Shown piece after piece: positions 41,065 through 50,295 of a stretch of 64,000 nucleotides of DNA (positions are counted from its first letter, which is position 1; every line of letters begins with the position of its first letter). Position numbers and translations under genes: made by a program. The notes beneath the pieces are model-generated. The model was given only the letters and a program-made list of their open reading frames with translations. It made no database searches and had not been told where the DNA came from. The stretch is from UBA6055 sp965203755. Lineage in GTDB: Bacteria; Chloroflexota; Anaerolineae; Aggregatilineales; Phototrophicaceae. The stretch is from assembly GCA_965203755.1 (NCBI GenBank), contig OZ241910.1, positions 2,976,001 to 3,040,000 on the forward strand, read 5' to 3'.

Positions 41065-42069
41065 TCATTCTAGGCGGGGGTGAAAATGCGGAATCACATC
41101 GCGCCCGATGGCCTTGATGGCCGCCAGAATGTCGGGCCCAAGCGGCGGCCCAAAGCTCATGTGCCGCACCCCCAGCTTCGCCAGGCCTTCCAGCCGCTTG
41201 ATGAGGCTGTCGGTGGCGCCGGCGATGCCGATATTGAGCATCGGCGGCGTGACCATGGATCTGGCTTTTTCGATGTCTCTTTCGACATGGCAGGCGTGTC
41301 GGATTGGCTCAAAGTCTGCCGGCGTCAACCCCAGCTGTCCCAGAATCAATGGACTCATAGCATGTCCATAATAGGCGATTTTATCAGCCAGCGCCGCTTC
41401 GGCCGCCTGTTGATCGGCGGAAATTGAACACCAGATGCAGGCGGCGACATCAATCTCGTCGGCGCTGCGCCCGGCCCGTTCCAGCCCGCGCTGGATATAG
41501 GGCATAACCGTTTGATAGTGTTCCGGCGGAAAGAGCAGCGGCAGGCCGCCATCGGCAGCTGTGCCAATGGCTTCCAGCATTTTAGGACTCATGGCGCCCA
41601 GGTAAATCGGCACGCGCCGCCGCGATTCAAAGCGCAGATAAGCCTGTTCCGTCCAGCGCAAGACTCTGCCATCGCTGGCGGCGACTTGATTGGCGGTGAG
41701 TCGGTTGATGGCTTGAATGGCTTCAATGACTAGGGTACGCGGGTTTTTGCGGGGCAGGCCAAGCCAGTGGATAAAGTCGGCGGCGCCGGCGGCGATGCCG
41801 AGGTTGAAGCGCCCGCCCGAAAGTTCGTCCAGGGTGACAGCCAACATGGCCATCTCGGCGGGATGGATGGTGTGCGGGTTGAGGATGCAGGTGCCGATTT
41901 CGATGCGCTCGGTGGCGATGGCCACAGCCGACAGGATGACCGGGGCGCTTCGCAGAAAGAGGTCATCGCTTACCCAAAACTGCTGGAAGCCAACGGTTTC
42001 GGCGGCTTGGGCATAAGCGACATACTCCTGAATCGGCAGATCATTGTTAAAGCGCAGGCTGAATTTCAT
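41065..42069 (-). CDS. LLM-class flavin/F420-dependent oxidoreductase
   Basis: The 334-residue luciferase-like TIM barrel shows FSLRFNNDLPIQEYVAYAQA, FQQFWVSDDLFLRSAPVILS, ERIEIGTCILNPHTIHPAEM, AMLAVTLDELSGGRFNLGIA and VPIYLGAMSPKMLEAIG. The pattern fits the methylene-H4MPT reductase/F420-dependent group, as for the cut gene at the left edge, although the two are not close copies. Its start overlaps the stop of the RidA gene by four bases, so the two are coupled. RidA deaminates reactive enamines/imines, hinting that this monooxygenase or its pathway makes such intermediates. Cofactor and substrate are unresolved. Confidence 0.88.
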   Translation of the reverse strand: MKFSLRFNNDLPIQEYVAYAQAAETVGFQQFWVSDDLFLRSAPVILSAVAIATERIEIGTCILNPHTIHPAEMAMLAVTLDELSGGRFNLGIAAGAADFIHWLGLPRKNPRTLVIEAIQAINRLTANQVAASDGRVLRWTEQAYLRFESRRRVPIYLGAMSPKMLEAIGTAADGGLPLLFPPEHYQTVMPYIQRGLERAGRSADEIDVAACIWCSISADQQAAEAALADKIAYYGHAMSPLILGQLGLTPADFEPIRHACHVERDIEKARSMVTPPMLNIGIAGATDSLIKRLEGLAKLGVRHMSFGPPLGPDILAAIKAIGRDVIPHFHPRLE

Positions 42070-42473
42070 GCTTGATCAGCCTGGCTGATGACGGCTTCGG
42101 CTTCCATTTCCACCAGATAACCGGCGCCAATCAGGGCATGGATATAGAGCATGGTATTGACCGGGCGGATTTCGGCAAAGTATTTGCCGTGCATTTTGGC
42201 GGCGGCCTCCCAATCGGCATCGGGCGTCAGGTAGATGCGGGTACGCACCACATCCCGCAGTTCGGCGCCGGCCTGCTGGAGAGCGGCTTCAATTTTTTGG
42301 ATGATGAACTCGGTTTGCGCGCCGCTGTCACCGATGCCCGCGATTTGGCTTTTGCCATCGGTGGCGGTCGTTCCGGCCACAAAAACGCGGTTTCCAAACC
42401 GCACAGCCCGCGAATAGCCGGCAATGTCTTCGTAATGCGCGCCGGAAGAGATGTTTTTTCGCTGTATCGGCAT
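42066..42473 (-). CDS. RidA family protein (reactive intermediate deaminase)
   Basis: The 135-residue protein has the YjgF/RidA fold features: AVRFGNRVFVAGTTATDGKS, AQTEFIIQKIEAALQQAGAE, LRDVVRTRIYLTPDADWEAA and PVNTMLYIHALIGAGYLVEM followed by EAEAVI. The Arg of VVRTRIY, which binds the substrate carboxylate in active RidA proteins, is present. Hydrolyses 2-aminoacrylate-like enamines or belongs to a pathway-specific subfamily. Coupled to the LLM gene by a four-base overlap; AGGAGGAACC precedes the ATG. Confidence 0.92.
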   Translation of the reverse strand: MPIQRKNISSGAHYEDIAGYSRAVRFGNRVFVAGTTATDGKSQIAGIGDSGAQTEFIIQKIEAALQQAGAELRDVVRTRIYLTPDADWEAAAKMHGKYFAEIRPVNTMLYIHALIGAGYLVEMEAEAVISQADQA

Positions 42474-42503
42474 GGTTCCTCCTATTGTTTTATGCTATTC
42501 GGC

Positions 42504-43412
42504 TTAGCGGCTTTTGCCAATCATCACCAAGATAACGCCGGCGACAATCACCGCCATCGCCAGAATGCCGACCGCGCTGACTGGCTCGGACAGAAACCAG
42601 ATGCCCAGCATCACAGCGATGGCCGGGTTGACATAGGCATAACTGTTTGCCAAGGCCGGACGAACCGTCCGCACCAGATACATATAAGCGCTGAACGCGA
42701 CCAAGGTGCCAAACAGCGCCAAATATGCGAGCGCGGCGGTGGCCGTGAGCGACGGGGCGCTGGGGAACTGTTCGCCGCGCAGCAGGCTGATCAGCGCCAA
42801 AGCCATAAAGCCGCCCGCCATCTGCAAAGCGATGCCCATTCTTCCTGAAGGCATGGAGAGGTGGTTGCTCATCACCGCGCCGAAAGCCCACACCATCGGC
42901 CCAATAATCAGGACGATGGCGCCTAGCGGCTGCGCCTGCATCCCGTTTTCCATATTGAGCAGGGCAACGCCGGCGATGCCGATCATCAGCCCCGCCAGTT
43001 CAAGCGCCCCCGGGCGGTGTCCAACAAAGAAGGCGAACAGGGCTGCCCAGATAGGAACCGCCGCCGCCGCCAGTGAGGTTAATCCACTGGCGACGCCCAA
43101 ATCCTGCGCCAGCGCCACCAGCCCAGCCCCGCCGCCAAACATCAAGCCGCCGGTGACCGCGGCATTGAGAATCTGGCGGGTCGACAGCTGCGCCGCCGGC
43201 CGCCGTTTGAGGCTTGGCAGGAGAATCGCTATCGAAACCAAAAGGCGAAAGGCAATCAGCATAAAGGGCGGGTAACTTTCGAGGGCAATGGCTGTCCCCA
43301 GATAAGTTGATCCCCAGATTAAATAAATGGCGAGCAGGGCAATGGCGACTGACAGGGAGGGCGGAAGATGGATTCGCAGGCCGGGCTTGAATGGAGTTTT
43401 GACTAATGTCAT
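42504..43412 (-). CDS. EamA-type DMT superfamily transporter
   Basis: The 302-residue membrane protein consists of two EamA repeats of five helices each. The first repeat begins LAIYLIWGSTYLGTAIALES and carries PPFMLIAFRLLVSIAILLPS; the second begins PLGAIVLIIGPMVWAFGAVM. It ends with ALANSYAYVNPAIAVMLGIW, a standard EamA end, and a short basic tail. Such proteins mostly export amino acids and related metabolites. It is co-directional with RidA (30-base gap) and may share its transcript. Confidence 0.9.
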   Translation of the reverse strand: MTLVKTPFKPGLRIHLPPSLSVAIALLAIYLIWGSTYLGTAIALESYPPFMLIAFRLLVSIAILLPSLKRRPAAQLSTRQILNAAVTGGLMFGGGAGLVALAQDLGVASGLTSLAAAAVPIWAALFAFFVGHRPGALELAGLMIGIAGVALLNMENGMQAQPLGAIVLIIGPMVWAFGAVMSNHLSMPSGRMGIALQMAGGFMALALISLLRGEQFPSAPSLTATAALAYLALFGTLVAFSAYMYLVRTVRPALANSYAYVNPAIAVMLGIWFLSEPVSAVGILAMAVIVAGVILVMIGKSR

Positions 43413-43473
43413 ACTGCGCTGCCTCGATTCATATCGCGGTCAAAATACGGGCTTGCCGATGCTTGCAAGCTGA

Positions 43474-43701
43474 CTAATGCCGCAGCCGGGTTTGCGCCAG
43501 CCGCCGCTGATGGCTTGATTTGTGAACAGCGGGCGAGAATATCGGCGCTTCGCCGCCCGACCAAAGCGCGCCGGCCGCCATCGAAGTCGTGTGTTGGGGA
43601 CGATCACAGGTGATGATGCTGACCTTGAAGCCGGCTTGCTGCGACTGGAGCGCCGAACTCAAGCCGGAGACGCCACTGCCGATGACGATGATGTCGGTCA
43701 T
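43474..43701 (-). pseudogene. N-terminal remnant of a D-amino-acid-oxidase-like FAD protein
   Basis: The 75-codon frame opens MTDIIVIGSGVSGLSSALQS, a FAD Rossmann motif (GxGxxG), and goes on with FKVSIITCDRPQHTTSMAAG then ALWSGGEAP. This is the N-terminus of DAO-type oxidases, which are normally 300-350 residues. After that the sequence turns into HKSSHQRRLAQTRLRH and stops; no later part of the oxidase is found in the 61 bases before the EamA gene. A large C-terminal deletion is the simplest explanation. A functional short protein is unlikely. Confidence 0.75.
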
Positions 43702-43900
43702 GGATGATGCCCTCGTTCGCGCTCAAAGCCCCAGCTGACCGAGCGGTTCAGAGACCGATTTCCTTCTGTGTATTCTAGCGCCGATTAGGCCCGATGCAAA
43801 GGGCAAGTTCAACGTTTGATGCGGGATTGAGGGTTAAGAAACGCGTGAAAAGCCGCTAACGTTAAAATTCAGCGTCAAGGAGCGCTTTGACTCGGCAGGC

Positions 43901-45670
43901 ATGATGGCACAGCAAACCAAAACATTCTCACAATCGTCCCGGCCTCCTCCCCGAAGTTCGCTTTTACGCAGTCTGATATTGCTGAAGAAGTATCGCAGTA
44001 TGGCGGTGGGGGCTTATGCGCTGGCTTTGGCAGTGAATGGCTTGACCGTGCTCATTCCACAGACCATTCGCTGGGTTATTGACGCCGGGATTATCCAGCA
44101 GAATATGTCGCTTTTGCTGCTGTCGCTGCTTGGCTTGATGGCGCTGACCATCGTTAAAGGGCTGGTGGATTATGTGCTGGGACGCTGGACGGAGGTTGTG
44201 TCGCAGGGGGTTGCCTATGACATTCGCAATACCATCTATAACAAGCTAAGTTCCCTGTCGTTTGCCTACCATGACCAAGCGCAGACCGGGCAATTGCTGG
44301 CGCGGTCGATATCGGATGTGGAGCGGATTCGCTTTTTGACCGGCCGCGGCGTGCTGCGTCTGTTTCAGTCGTCGACTTTGATGTTATTGACCTTGGCGGC
44401 GCTCTTGCTGATGAACGTCCAGCTGGCTTTGCTGTCTATGCTCTTGATGCCCTTGCTGGCATATATCGCCTTTCGCTTTGGGCGCATCTTTCGCCCTTTG
44501 TCGCTTGATATTCAGCATCAGCTGGCCGAGATGACCACTGTGCTGGAGCAGAATTTGCGCGGCGCCAGGATTGTCAAAGCCTTTGCCCAGGAAGATGCCG
44601 AAATCGGACGTTTTGAGGAAAAAAACCGAAGCTGGTTTGCCTTGGCGCAAAAGCAAATCAGGGTCCAGACGCGGCATATCCCCCTGATTGATTTCATCGC
44701 CAGTTTAAGCACAGTGGCGATCATCTGGCTGGGAGGGCGGCTGGTGATCGAAAATACGCTGACGATTGGCGAACTGGTGGCTTTTACGACCTATTTGGGG
44801 CAGCTGATTTCGCCAGTGCGGCGGCTGGGGGTGATCATCCCGGCGGTGGCGATGGCTTCGGCCGCCGGCGAACGCATCTATACCATCCTCGATGCCCGGT
44901 CAGAGGTGAGCGATTCACCGCATGCGCGGCCGCTGCCGCCGATTGAAGGGCGGGTGCGCTTTGAGAATGTGTCCTTTGCTTATTTTAATCAGCGCCCGGT
45001 GCTGAACAAACTCAATTTCGAAGCTCATGCCGGCGAGGCAGTGGCTTTGCTGGGAGCGACCGGTTCGGGCAAATCGACGATGATCAATTTGATTCCGCGT
45101 TTTTATGATGTGACCGCCGGGCGGATTCGGGTAGACGGCTATGATGTGCGCGATGTCAGCCTCAACTCCCTGCGCGACCAGATTGGGATTGTGCTGCAAG
45201 AGACGATTTTGTTCGCCGCCAGCATCCGCGAAAATATCGCCTTTGGCGCCGATGAGGCCAGCGAAGCCGAGGTCATTGAAGCCGCGAAAGCCGCCCAAGC
45301 GCATGATTTTATCATGGATATGCCGGGCGGTTATGAGGCGCAGGTCGGCGAGCGCGGCGCGACCTTGTCCGGCGGACAAAAACAGCGGATCGCGATTGCG
45401 CGCGCCTTGCTCAAAAACCCGCGCATTCTGCTGCTGGATGATGCCACCTCAAGCGTCGATGCCGAAACAGAACGGCTGATTCAACTGGCTTTGGCGCGTC
45501 TGATGGAAGGACGCACCTCCTTTATCATTGCCCAGCGATTGAGCACGGTGCGGATGGCTGACAAAGTGCTGGTGCTGCAAGATGGGCGAGTCGCCGCCAG
45601 CGGCGCGCATGAGGAGCTTTTGCGGAAATCGGGATTGTATGCCGAGATTTATCATCGTCATTTGCGCTAA
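43901..45670 (+). CDS. ABC exporter half-transporter (membrane plus ATPase), degenerate-site subunit
   Basis: The 589-residue type IV ABC exporter has six membrane helices (about 30-320) and a nucleotide-binding domain with Walker A GATGSGKST (385-393), Q-loop IVLQETILFA, signature LSGGQKQRIAIARALL and Walker B ILLLDDATSSVD. The residue after the Walker B Asp is Asp514 instead of the catalytic Glu. That is the hallmark of the degenerate site in heterodimeric exporters such as TM287/TM288 and BmrCD. The partner gene starts 21 bases downstream and has the Glu. Likely substrates are lipids, peptides or drugs. Confidence 0.93.
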   Translation: MMAQQTKTFSQSSRPPPRSSLLRSLILLKKYRSMAVGAYALALAVNGLTVLIPQTIRWVIDAGIIQQNMSLLLLSLLGLMALTIVKGLVDYVLGRWTEVVSQGVAYDIRNTIYNKLSSLSFAYHDQAQTGQLLARSISDVERIRFLTGRGVLRLFQSSTLMLLTLAALLLMNVQLALLSMLLMPLLAYIAFRFGRIFRPLSLDIQHQLAEMTTVLEQNLRGARIVKAFAQEDAEIGRFEEKNRSWFALAQKQIRVQTRHIPLIDFIASLSTVAIIWLGGRLVIENTLTIGELVAFTTYLGQLISPVRRLGVIIPAVAMASAAGERIYTILDARSEVSDSPHARPLPPIEGRVRFENVSFAYFNQRPVLNKLNFEAHAGEAVALLGATGSGKSTMINLIPRFYDVTAGRIRVDGYDVRDVSLNSLRDQIGIVLQETILFAASIRENIAFGADEASEAEVIEAAKAAQAHDFIMDMPGGYEAQVGERGATLSGGQKQRIAIARALLKNPRILLLDDATSSVDAETERLIQLALARLMEGRTSFIIAQRLSTVRMADKVLVLQDGRVAASGAHEELLRKSGLYAEIYHRHLR

Positions 45671-45691
45671 AGGCGCCAGAAAGTAGCGCGG

Positions 45692-47518
45692 ATGGGATTT
45701 TCGATTGGCTCGTCCGGCATCCGAACCGGCGGGCCGGGCGGCGCTTTGGCGCAGTATGCCGACAAGGTGGAAGGACGCTCGTTTAATCTGCGGGTGCTTT
45801 GGCATCTGCTGATCTTCGTCCGGCCCTATGCGCTGCGGATGACGGGCGCGTTCGCAGCCATGCTGATGGCATCCGCCTTGACCCTGGCGACGCCGTTTTT
45901 GGTCAAGCTGGCGATTGACGGGCCGATTGCCGCCGGCGATGTGGATGGCTTGAATCAGATTGTGCTGGTCATGCTGCTTGCCCTTGCCGGCTTGTATCTG
46001 GCATCGATGACCCAGCGCTATCTGCTGACTTGGGTCGGGCAGAAAGTCCTGGCTGATTTGCGCTCGGCGTTATTCCGGCATTTGCAGGTCTTGTCCCTGG
46101 CTTACCATAACGAGCATATCATCGGCGTGACCATTTCGCGGGTGATCAGCGATGTCGGCGTGATTAACCAGCTGTTGTCGCAGGGTTTGATAACACTCCT
46201 TGGCGACAGCCTGCTGCTGGCGGGCATTGTCCTGGTGATGCTGTCTCTGAATGCCCAGTTGGCTTGGGTCACTTTTTCGATCATCCCCCTGATTGTGCTG
46301 ACGACGATGATTTTTGCACGGCGGGCAAAGCGGGCCTTCCGCAAGACGCGCGCCCGCAACGCCCATTTGATTGGCGACTTGGCTGAAAACCTGACCGGCA
46401 TCCGCGTCATCCAGGCCTTTGCCAATGAAGCCCTGACATTCGAGAAGTTTGATGAAGTCAATCAAGCCAATCGCGACGCCCATATCGAGGCGATGTCGCT
46501 GTCCTTTGTGTTTTTGCCGACGGTCGAATTTCTAAGTATAGCCGCGACTGCGATTGTGCTGCTCTTTGGCGGGATTAGCGTTGTACAGGGAACATTGACG
46601 TTGGGAACGGTGATTGCGTTTTTGGCTTATGTCAATCGCTTTTTCCTGCCGGTGCAAGAGTTAAGTCAACTCTATGCCACCATGCAGACGGCCATGGCCG
46701 GCGGCGAACGGGTGATTAACCTGCTCCATACCAAGCCGGCGGTGGATGATAAAGAAGATGCCGCCGACATGCCAGCCATCAAGGGACGGATTCAATTTCG
46801 GGATGTCAGCTTTGCCTATCGCGAAGGGCAGCCGGTGCTGCACAAAATCAACCTGGACCTTGCCCCCGGCGCCATGGTGGCTTTGGTCGGGCCGACCGGC
46901 GCCGGCAAGACCTCCATCGCCAGCCTGATTGCGCGTTTTTATGATGTGGACGAGGGCGCCGTGCTGATTGACGGGGTGGATATACGGGATGTCAAACAGC
47001 GTTCCATGCGTCGGCAGATGGGATGGGTATCGCAAGACCCCTTTATCTTTTCCGGCACCATTGCCGACAACATTCGTTTTGGCCGTCCCGACGCGGCGAT
47101 GTCAGCGGTGATGGAAGCCGGCCGGCTGGCGAATGTCGATGCGTTTGTGAAGGAACTGCCGGCCGGCTATGACACTGAAATTCTGGAAGACGGCGCCAAT
47201 CTGTCGGTCGGACAGCGGCAGCTGATTTCGATTGCCCGCGCTATCCTGGCCGACCCGCGCATTCTGATTATGGATGAGGCGACGTCCAGCGTCGATATGA
47301 TCACCGAAGCCTTGATCCAGGATGCCCTGGGCAAACTGCTGGCGAAGCGCAGTTCGATTGTGATTGCTCACCGCTTGAGTACGATTGTCAATGCCGATAT
47401 GATTTGCGTCGTGGATGAGGGCAAAATCCTGGAGACGGGCAGCCATGCTGATTTGCTGACGAAGCGCGGTCTGTATTATGAGTTGCACGAACGACAGTTT
47501 GTGAATCTGTCGGGCTGA
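45692..47518 (+). CDS. ABC exporter half-transporter (membrane plus ATPase), catalytic-site subunit
   Basis: The 608-residue partner has an N-terminal extension (about 40 residues), six membrane helices and a nucleotide-binding domain with Walker A GPTGAGKTS, Q-loop WVSQDPFIFSG, a deviant signature LSVGQRQLISIARAIL and Walker B ILIMDEATSSVD with Glu529. The altered signature (LSVGQ) here faces the degenerate Walker site of the first subunit or vice versa, as in asymmetric exporters. Together the two genes make one heterodimeric exporter. It converges with a DppB-type permease gene across 34 bases. Confidence 0.93.
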   Translation: MGFSIGSSGIRTGGPGGALAQYADKVEGRSFNLRVLWHLLIFVRPYALRMTGAFAAMLMASALTLATPFLVKLAIDGPIAAGDVDGLNQIVLVMLLALAGLYLASMTQRYLLTWVGQKVLADLRSALFRHLQVLSLAYHNEHIIGVTISRVISDVGVINQLLSQGLITLLGDSLLLAGIVLVMLSLNAQLAWVTFSIIPLIVLTTMIFARRAKRAFRKTRARNAHLIGDLAENLTGIRVIQAFANEALTFEKFDEVNQANRDAHIEAMSLSFVFLPTVEFLSIAATAIVLLFGGISVVQGTLTLGTVIAFLAYVNRFFLPVQELSQLYATMQTAMAGGERVINLLHTKPAVDDKEDAADMPAIKGRIQFRDVSFAYREGQPVLHKINLDLAPGAMVALVGPTGAGKTSIASLIARFYDVDEGAVLIDGVDIRDVKQRSMRRQMGWVSQDPFIFSGTIADNIRFGRPDAAMSAVMEAGRLANVDAFVKELPAGYDTEILEDGANLSVGQRQLISIARAILADPRILIMDEATSSVDMITEALIQDALGKLLAKRSSIVIAHRLSTIVNADMICVVDEGKILETGSHADLLTKRGLYYELHERQFVNLSG

Positions 47519-47552
47519 TGCGGTTTCGGACGCGGCCGGTCGGCGGGCATCC

Positions 47553-48533
47553 TCAATCCAGCTTGATGCGCGGGTTGAGGAAGGCATACATCATATCAGC
47601 AGCCAGGTTGGCGCAAAGGATGACGCTCACGGTGACCATGACGATGGACTGCGCCAGCAGGAGGTCGCGCCGCTCGATGGCGGCAATGAGCAGGCTGCCC
47701 AGCCCCGGAAAGCCGAACACAAACTCGATGACGACCAGGCCGCTAATCAGCCAAGTGATGCTGATGGCGATGACGGTAATCGTCGGCAAGAGGGCGTTCC
47801 GCAGGACATGGCGCAAAATCACGGCGCGGTAGGGGATGCCTTTGAACACAGCGGTGCGGACATAATCGCGCTTGAGTTCTTCGATGACGCCGGCGCGCGT
47901 CAGGCGGGAAATGTAAGCCAGCAGAACTAGAGCGGCGGCGAAGGCCGGCAGCCACAGCGCCGGCAGCATCGCGCCAAAAGAGGCCTTGGCGGGGACGGCG
48001 GAACTTGCCGGAAACCACCAGCCCAGCGCTTCGGCCAAGGGATTGTTCGCCCAGCGCAGCGCTACGGTGTTGATGAGAAACAATCCGGTGACAAACTCCG
48101 GCAAGCTGACCAAGGATAGGCTGACCAGTGAGATGATGATGTCCGGCAGTTTGTTTTCGGCAAGCCCGGCAATGACTCCCAATGCGACTGAAGCGGGTAC
48201 TGACAGGAGCAGGGCGACTAATGCCAGGCGCAGCGAATTCAGGCTGCGTTCAAGGATGAGTTCGCGGTTGTCGGCGCCGCGGAAGGCTTTCGACTGACCC
48301 CATTCACCTTGGACGAAGTTCGTCAGCCAAGCCAGATACTGTTCGGAAATGGGGGCATTCAAGCCTAGTTCAGCGCGGATTGCCGCGACTTGCTCGGCGG
48401 TGGCTTCTCGTCCGCCGGCAATCACCCGCGCCGGATCTCCAGGCAAGACGCGCAGCAGAAAGAAGATGATCATTGAGCTTAGCAGATAGGTGAAGACAAA
48501 GAAGAGCAATCGCCGTCTCACAAAACGCAGCAT
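47553..48533 (-). CDS. Lone peptide-type ABC transporter permease, DppB/OppB class
   Basis: The 326-residue protein starts MLRFVRRRLLFFVFTYLLSS and has the DppB periplasmic segment ELGLNAPISEQYLAWLTNFV with QGEWGQS, six helices and the EAA loop IEELKRDYVRTAVFKGIPYR. It appears complete. No DppC-type permease, binding protein or ATPase is beside it; the only relative is the OppF remnant directly upstream, whose stop is four bases before this ATG. This marks it as the survivor of a broken peptide importer operon. It may be inactive or use components from elsewhere. Confidence 0.9.
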   Translation of the reverse strand: MLRFVRRRLLFFVFTYLLSSMIIFFLLRVLPGDPARVIAGGREATAEQVAAIRAELGLNAPISEQYLAWLTNFVQGEWGQSKAFRGADNRELILERSLNSLRLALVALLLSVPASVALGVIAGLAENKLPDIIISLVSLSLVSLPEFVTGLFLINTVALRWANNPLAEALGWWFPASSAVPAKASFGAMLPALWLPAFAAALVLLAYISRLTRAGVIEELKRDYVRTAVFKGIPYRAVILRHVLRNALLPTITVIAISITWLISGLVVIEFVFGFPGLGSLLIAAIERRDLLLAQSIVMVTVSVILCANLAADMMYAFLNPRIKLD

Positions 48534-48537
48534 GGGG

Positions 48538-48880
48538 CTATGCCTTCTCGTCGTCGCGGCTGGATGGTGAGTTCTGAAGCCGATTGAGTTCGTCCAGCGG
48601 GATATGGCAGCGAATCAAGTGACCGCTGCCGCCATCGCGCCAGGGCGGCGGCTCCTGCTCGCAAATTTCGCCTATTTTGCGCGGACAGCGGGTATGGAAG
48701 CGGCAGCCGCCGGGCAAGTTCTGGGCACTGGGCAGGCTGTCGCTTAGCAGGATGCGCTCGGTTCGGCGGCCGGGGTCGGCGGCGAATGCCCGCGCAATCG
48801 CGACGCGCTGTTTTTCGCCGCCGCTAAGCTCATGTGGGAAGCGGTCGGCGGATGCCGCCTGTTCGCCGTTTGTTCTGTTT
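48538..48880 (-). pseudogene. OppF/DppF ATPase remnant with internal deletion and no start
   Basis: Reading the minus strand from about 48880, the frame gives ADRFPHELSGGEKQRVAIAR then AFAADPG, the ABC signature of a peptide-importer ATPase. After only about 15 residues it jumps to NLPGGCRFHTRCPRKIGEIC then EQEPPPW, the C-terminal oligopeptide-ATPase tail, and ends with the stop at 48540-48538. Walker A, Q-loop, Walker B with catalytic Glu and the H-loop are all missing, as is any start codon. It is a doubly deleted gene. The AT-rich sequence just beyond 48880 may mark a deletion junction. Confidence 0.85.
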
Positions 48881-48965
48881 TCCTAACAAGTATAGCATGT
48901 CTTTTGAATTCATTTTATGGGCAAGATGCGGATTCCTTTATGAAGTATTGATTTTTTATCTCAAT

Positions 48966-48994
48966 TTGACTTCGGCGAACAATTTCGCTATGCT
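48966..48994 (+). promoter_or_regulatory. Sigma70-type promoter of the thiolase-like/DhaKL operon
   Basis: TTGACT (48966-48971) and TATGCT (48989-48994) are 17 bases apart, about 100 bases before the ATG at 49094, inside an AT-rich 200-base gap. It is the only good promoter seen before the run of plus-strand genes to 53.9 kb. Confidence 0.65.
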
Positions 48995-49093
48995 TGGCTG
49001 GAATCTTGATTATGGATTTGGAAACGACTTGTCTATACTTTTTCACAGTTCTGCAAGCTCATGTGACCAGCGGCGGCAGCGGGTGGCTTCCTG

Positions 49094-50293
49094 ATGTCCG
49101 ATTTGCCGGTTGTCGCTGCTGTGGGCACGACAGCGATCTCCTCCGATCATCGCGGCGGCAGCCTACGCGATTTGATGCTGGAGGCGGTATTGGACTGTCT
49201 GGCGGATGCCGGGCTGGATAATCTGGCGGATGTCGAGCATGGCTTGTGCAGCTGTGAGAGCGACCATTTTAATCTTCAAATGACACTGGGGGCTGTCTTG
49301 CAGGATGCCATCGGCATGCTCCCCAAACCGAATGTCCGCATTGAAGGCGGCGGCGCAACCGGCGCCTTGGCTTTGCGGACGGCATGGGCTTATTTGCAAA
49401 GCGGCCTATGCGATTCGATTCTGGTGTATGGCTGTGAGAAAAACGGCCGCGGGGTGTCATCGCGCACGGCGAATCAGCTGTTCGCCTTGTCGGCCGATGT
49501 CGATTGGGAAATGATGGTCGGCGGGACCTATACCGGCTTTTATGCGGCTATGATCCGCGCTCACATGGAACGTTTTGGCACCCAAGAAGAGCACTTTGCC
49601 CATGTCGCGGTACGCAATCGCCATAATGCCCAATTCAACCCGATTGCACAAAAGCCGATGGACATCGCGCTGAAAGACGTCATGCAGTCGCGCCCGGTTG
49701 CCGAGCCATACAAACTCTACGATTGCAGTCTGCTTAGCGATGGCGCCGCCTGTATCCTGCTGGCGCGCGAAGCATGGGCGAAAAAGCACAGCCCGCGCTT
49801 TCATCAGCGCCCGCCGGTTTATTTTGCAGCGACGGGGTGCGGCACCGATACGATGCGTTTGGGCGACCGCTATCCCGAAATCACGAATTTTCGCGCCAAA
49901 CAGACGGCAGCGCGGCAGGCTTATGCGATGGCCAACATCACCGAGCCGCTGCGCCAGATTGATGTGGCTGAACTGTATGACAGTTACAGCGGGGTCGAGA
50001 TTCAGGCGGTTGAAGATTTGGGATTCGCAGCGCCGGGACAGGGCGGCCCGGCCATCGCTGACGGGATGTTTGACCTGGACGGCGACCTGCCGGTCAACAC
50101 CAGCGGCGGATTGCTGGGACGCGGGGCGCCGGTCGGCGCTACCGGCATCTTGCAGGCGATTGAAATTGTCCAGCAGCTGTGGGGCGCGGCTGATCCCCGG
50201 CGGCAGGCTGCCGATGCAAGGCGCGGCTTGACCGATACCCATGCCGGTATCGCCAGCATCAGCGTCGTCAATATATTCGAACGGCGGGATTAG
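49094..50293 (+). CDS. Thiolase-fold protein lacking catalytic Cys and His residues (DUF35 partner)
   Basis: The 399-residue protein has the thiolase/SCP-x scaffold: SLRDLMLEAVLDCLADAGLD, VRIEGGGATGALALRTAWAY, CDSILVYGCEKNG, VAVRNRHNAQFNPIAQ, CSLLSDGAACILLARE, ELYDSYSGVEIQAVEDLGF and VNTSGGLLGRGAPVGATGIL. The acyl-enzyme Cys (CASG in thiolases) is Gly87 in GGATG; the GHP His is Ala345 in GAP; the HDCFT-type His is replaced by Tyr (LYDSYS). It therefore cannot be a classical thiolase. Thiolase-like retro-aldolases such as Ltp2 lack the Cys, use Tyr residues and need a DUF35 partner; the next gene is exactly that. An aldolase-type C-C cleavage is inferred. Confidence 0.8.
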   Translation: MSDLPVVAAVGTTAISSDHRGGSLRDLMLEAVLDCLADAGLDNLADVEHGLCSCESDHFNLQMTLGAVLQDAIGMLPKPNVRIEGGGATGALALRTAWAYLQSGLCDSILVYGCEKNGRGVSSRTANQLFALSADVDWEMMVGGTYTGFYAAMIRAHMERFGTQEEHFAHVAVRNRHNAQFNPIAQKPMDIALKDVMQSRPVAEPYKLYDCSLLSDGAACILLAREAWAKKHSPRFHQRPPVYFAATGCGTDTMRLGDRYPEITNFRAKQTAARQAYAMANITEPLRQIDVAELYDSYSGVEIQAVEDLGFAAPGQGGPAIADGMFDLDGDLPVNTSGGLLGRGAPVGATGILQAIEIVQQLWGAADPRRQAADARRGLTDTHAGIASISVVNIFERRD

Positions 50294-50295
50294 GC

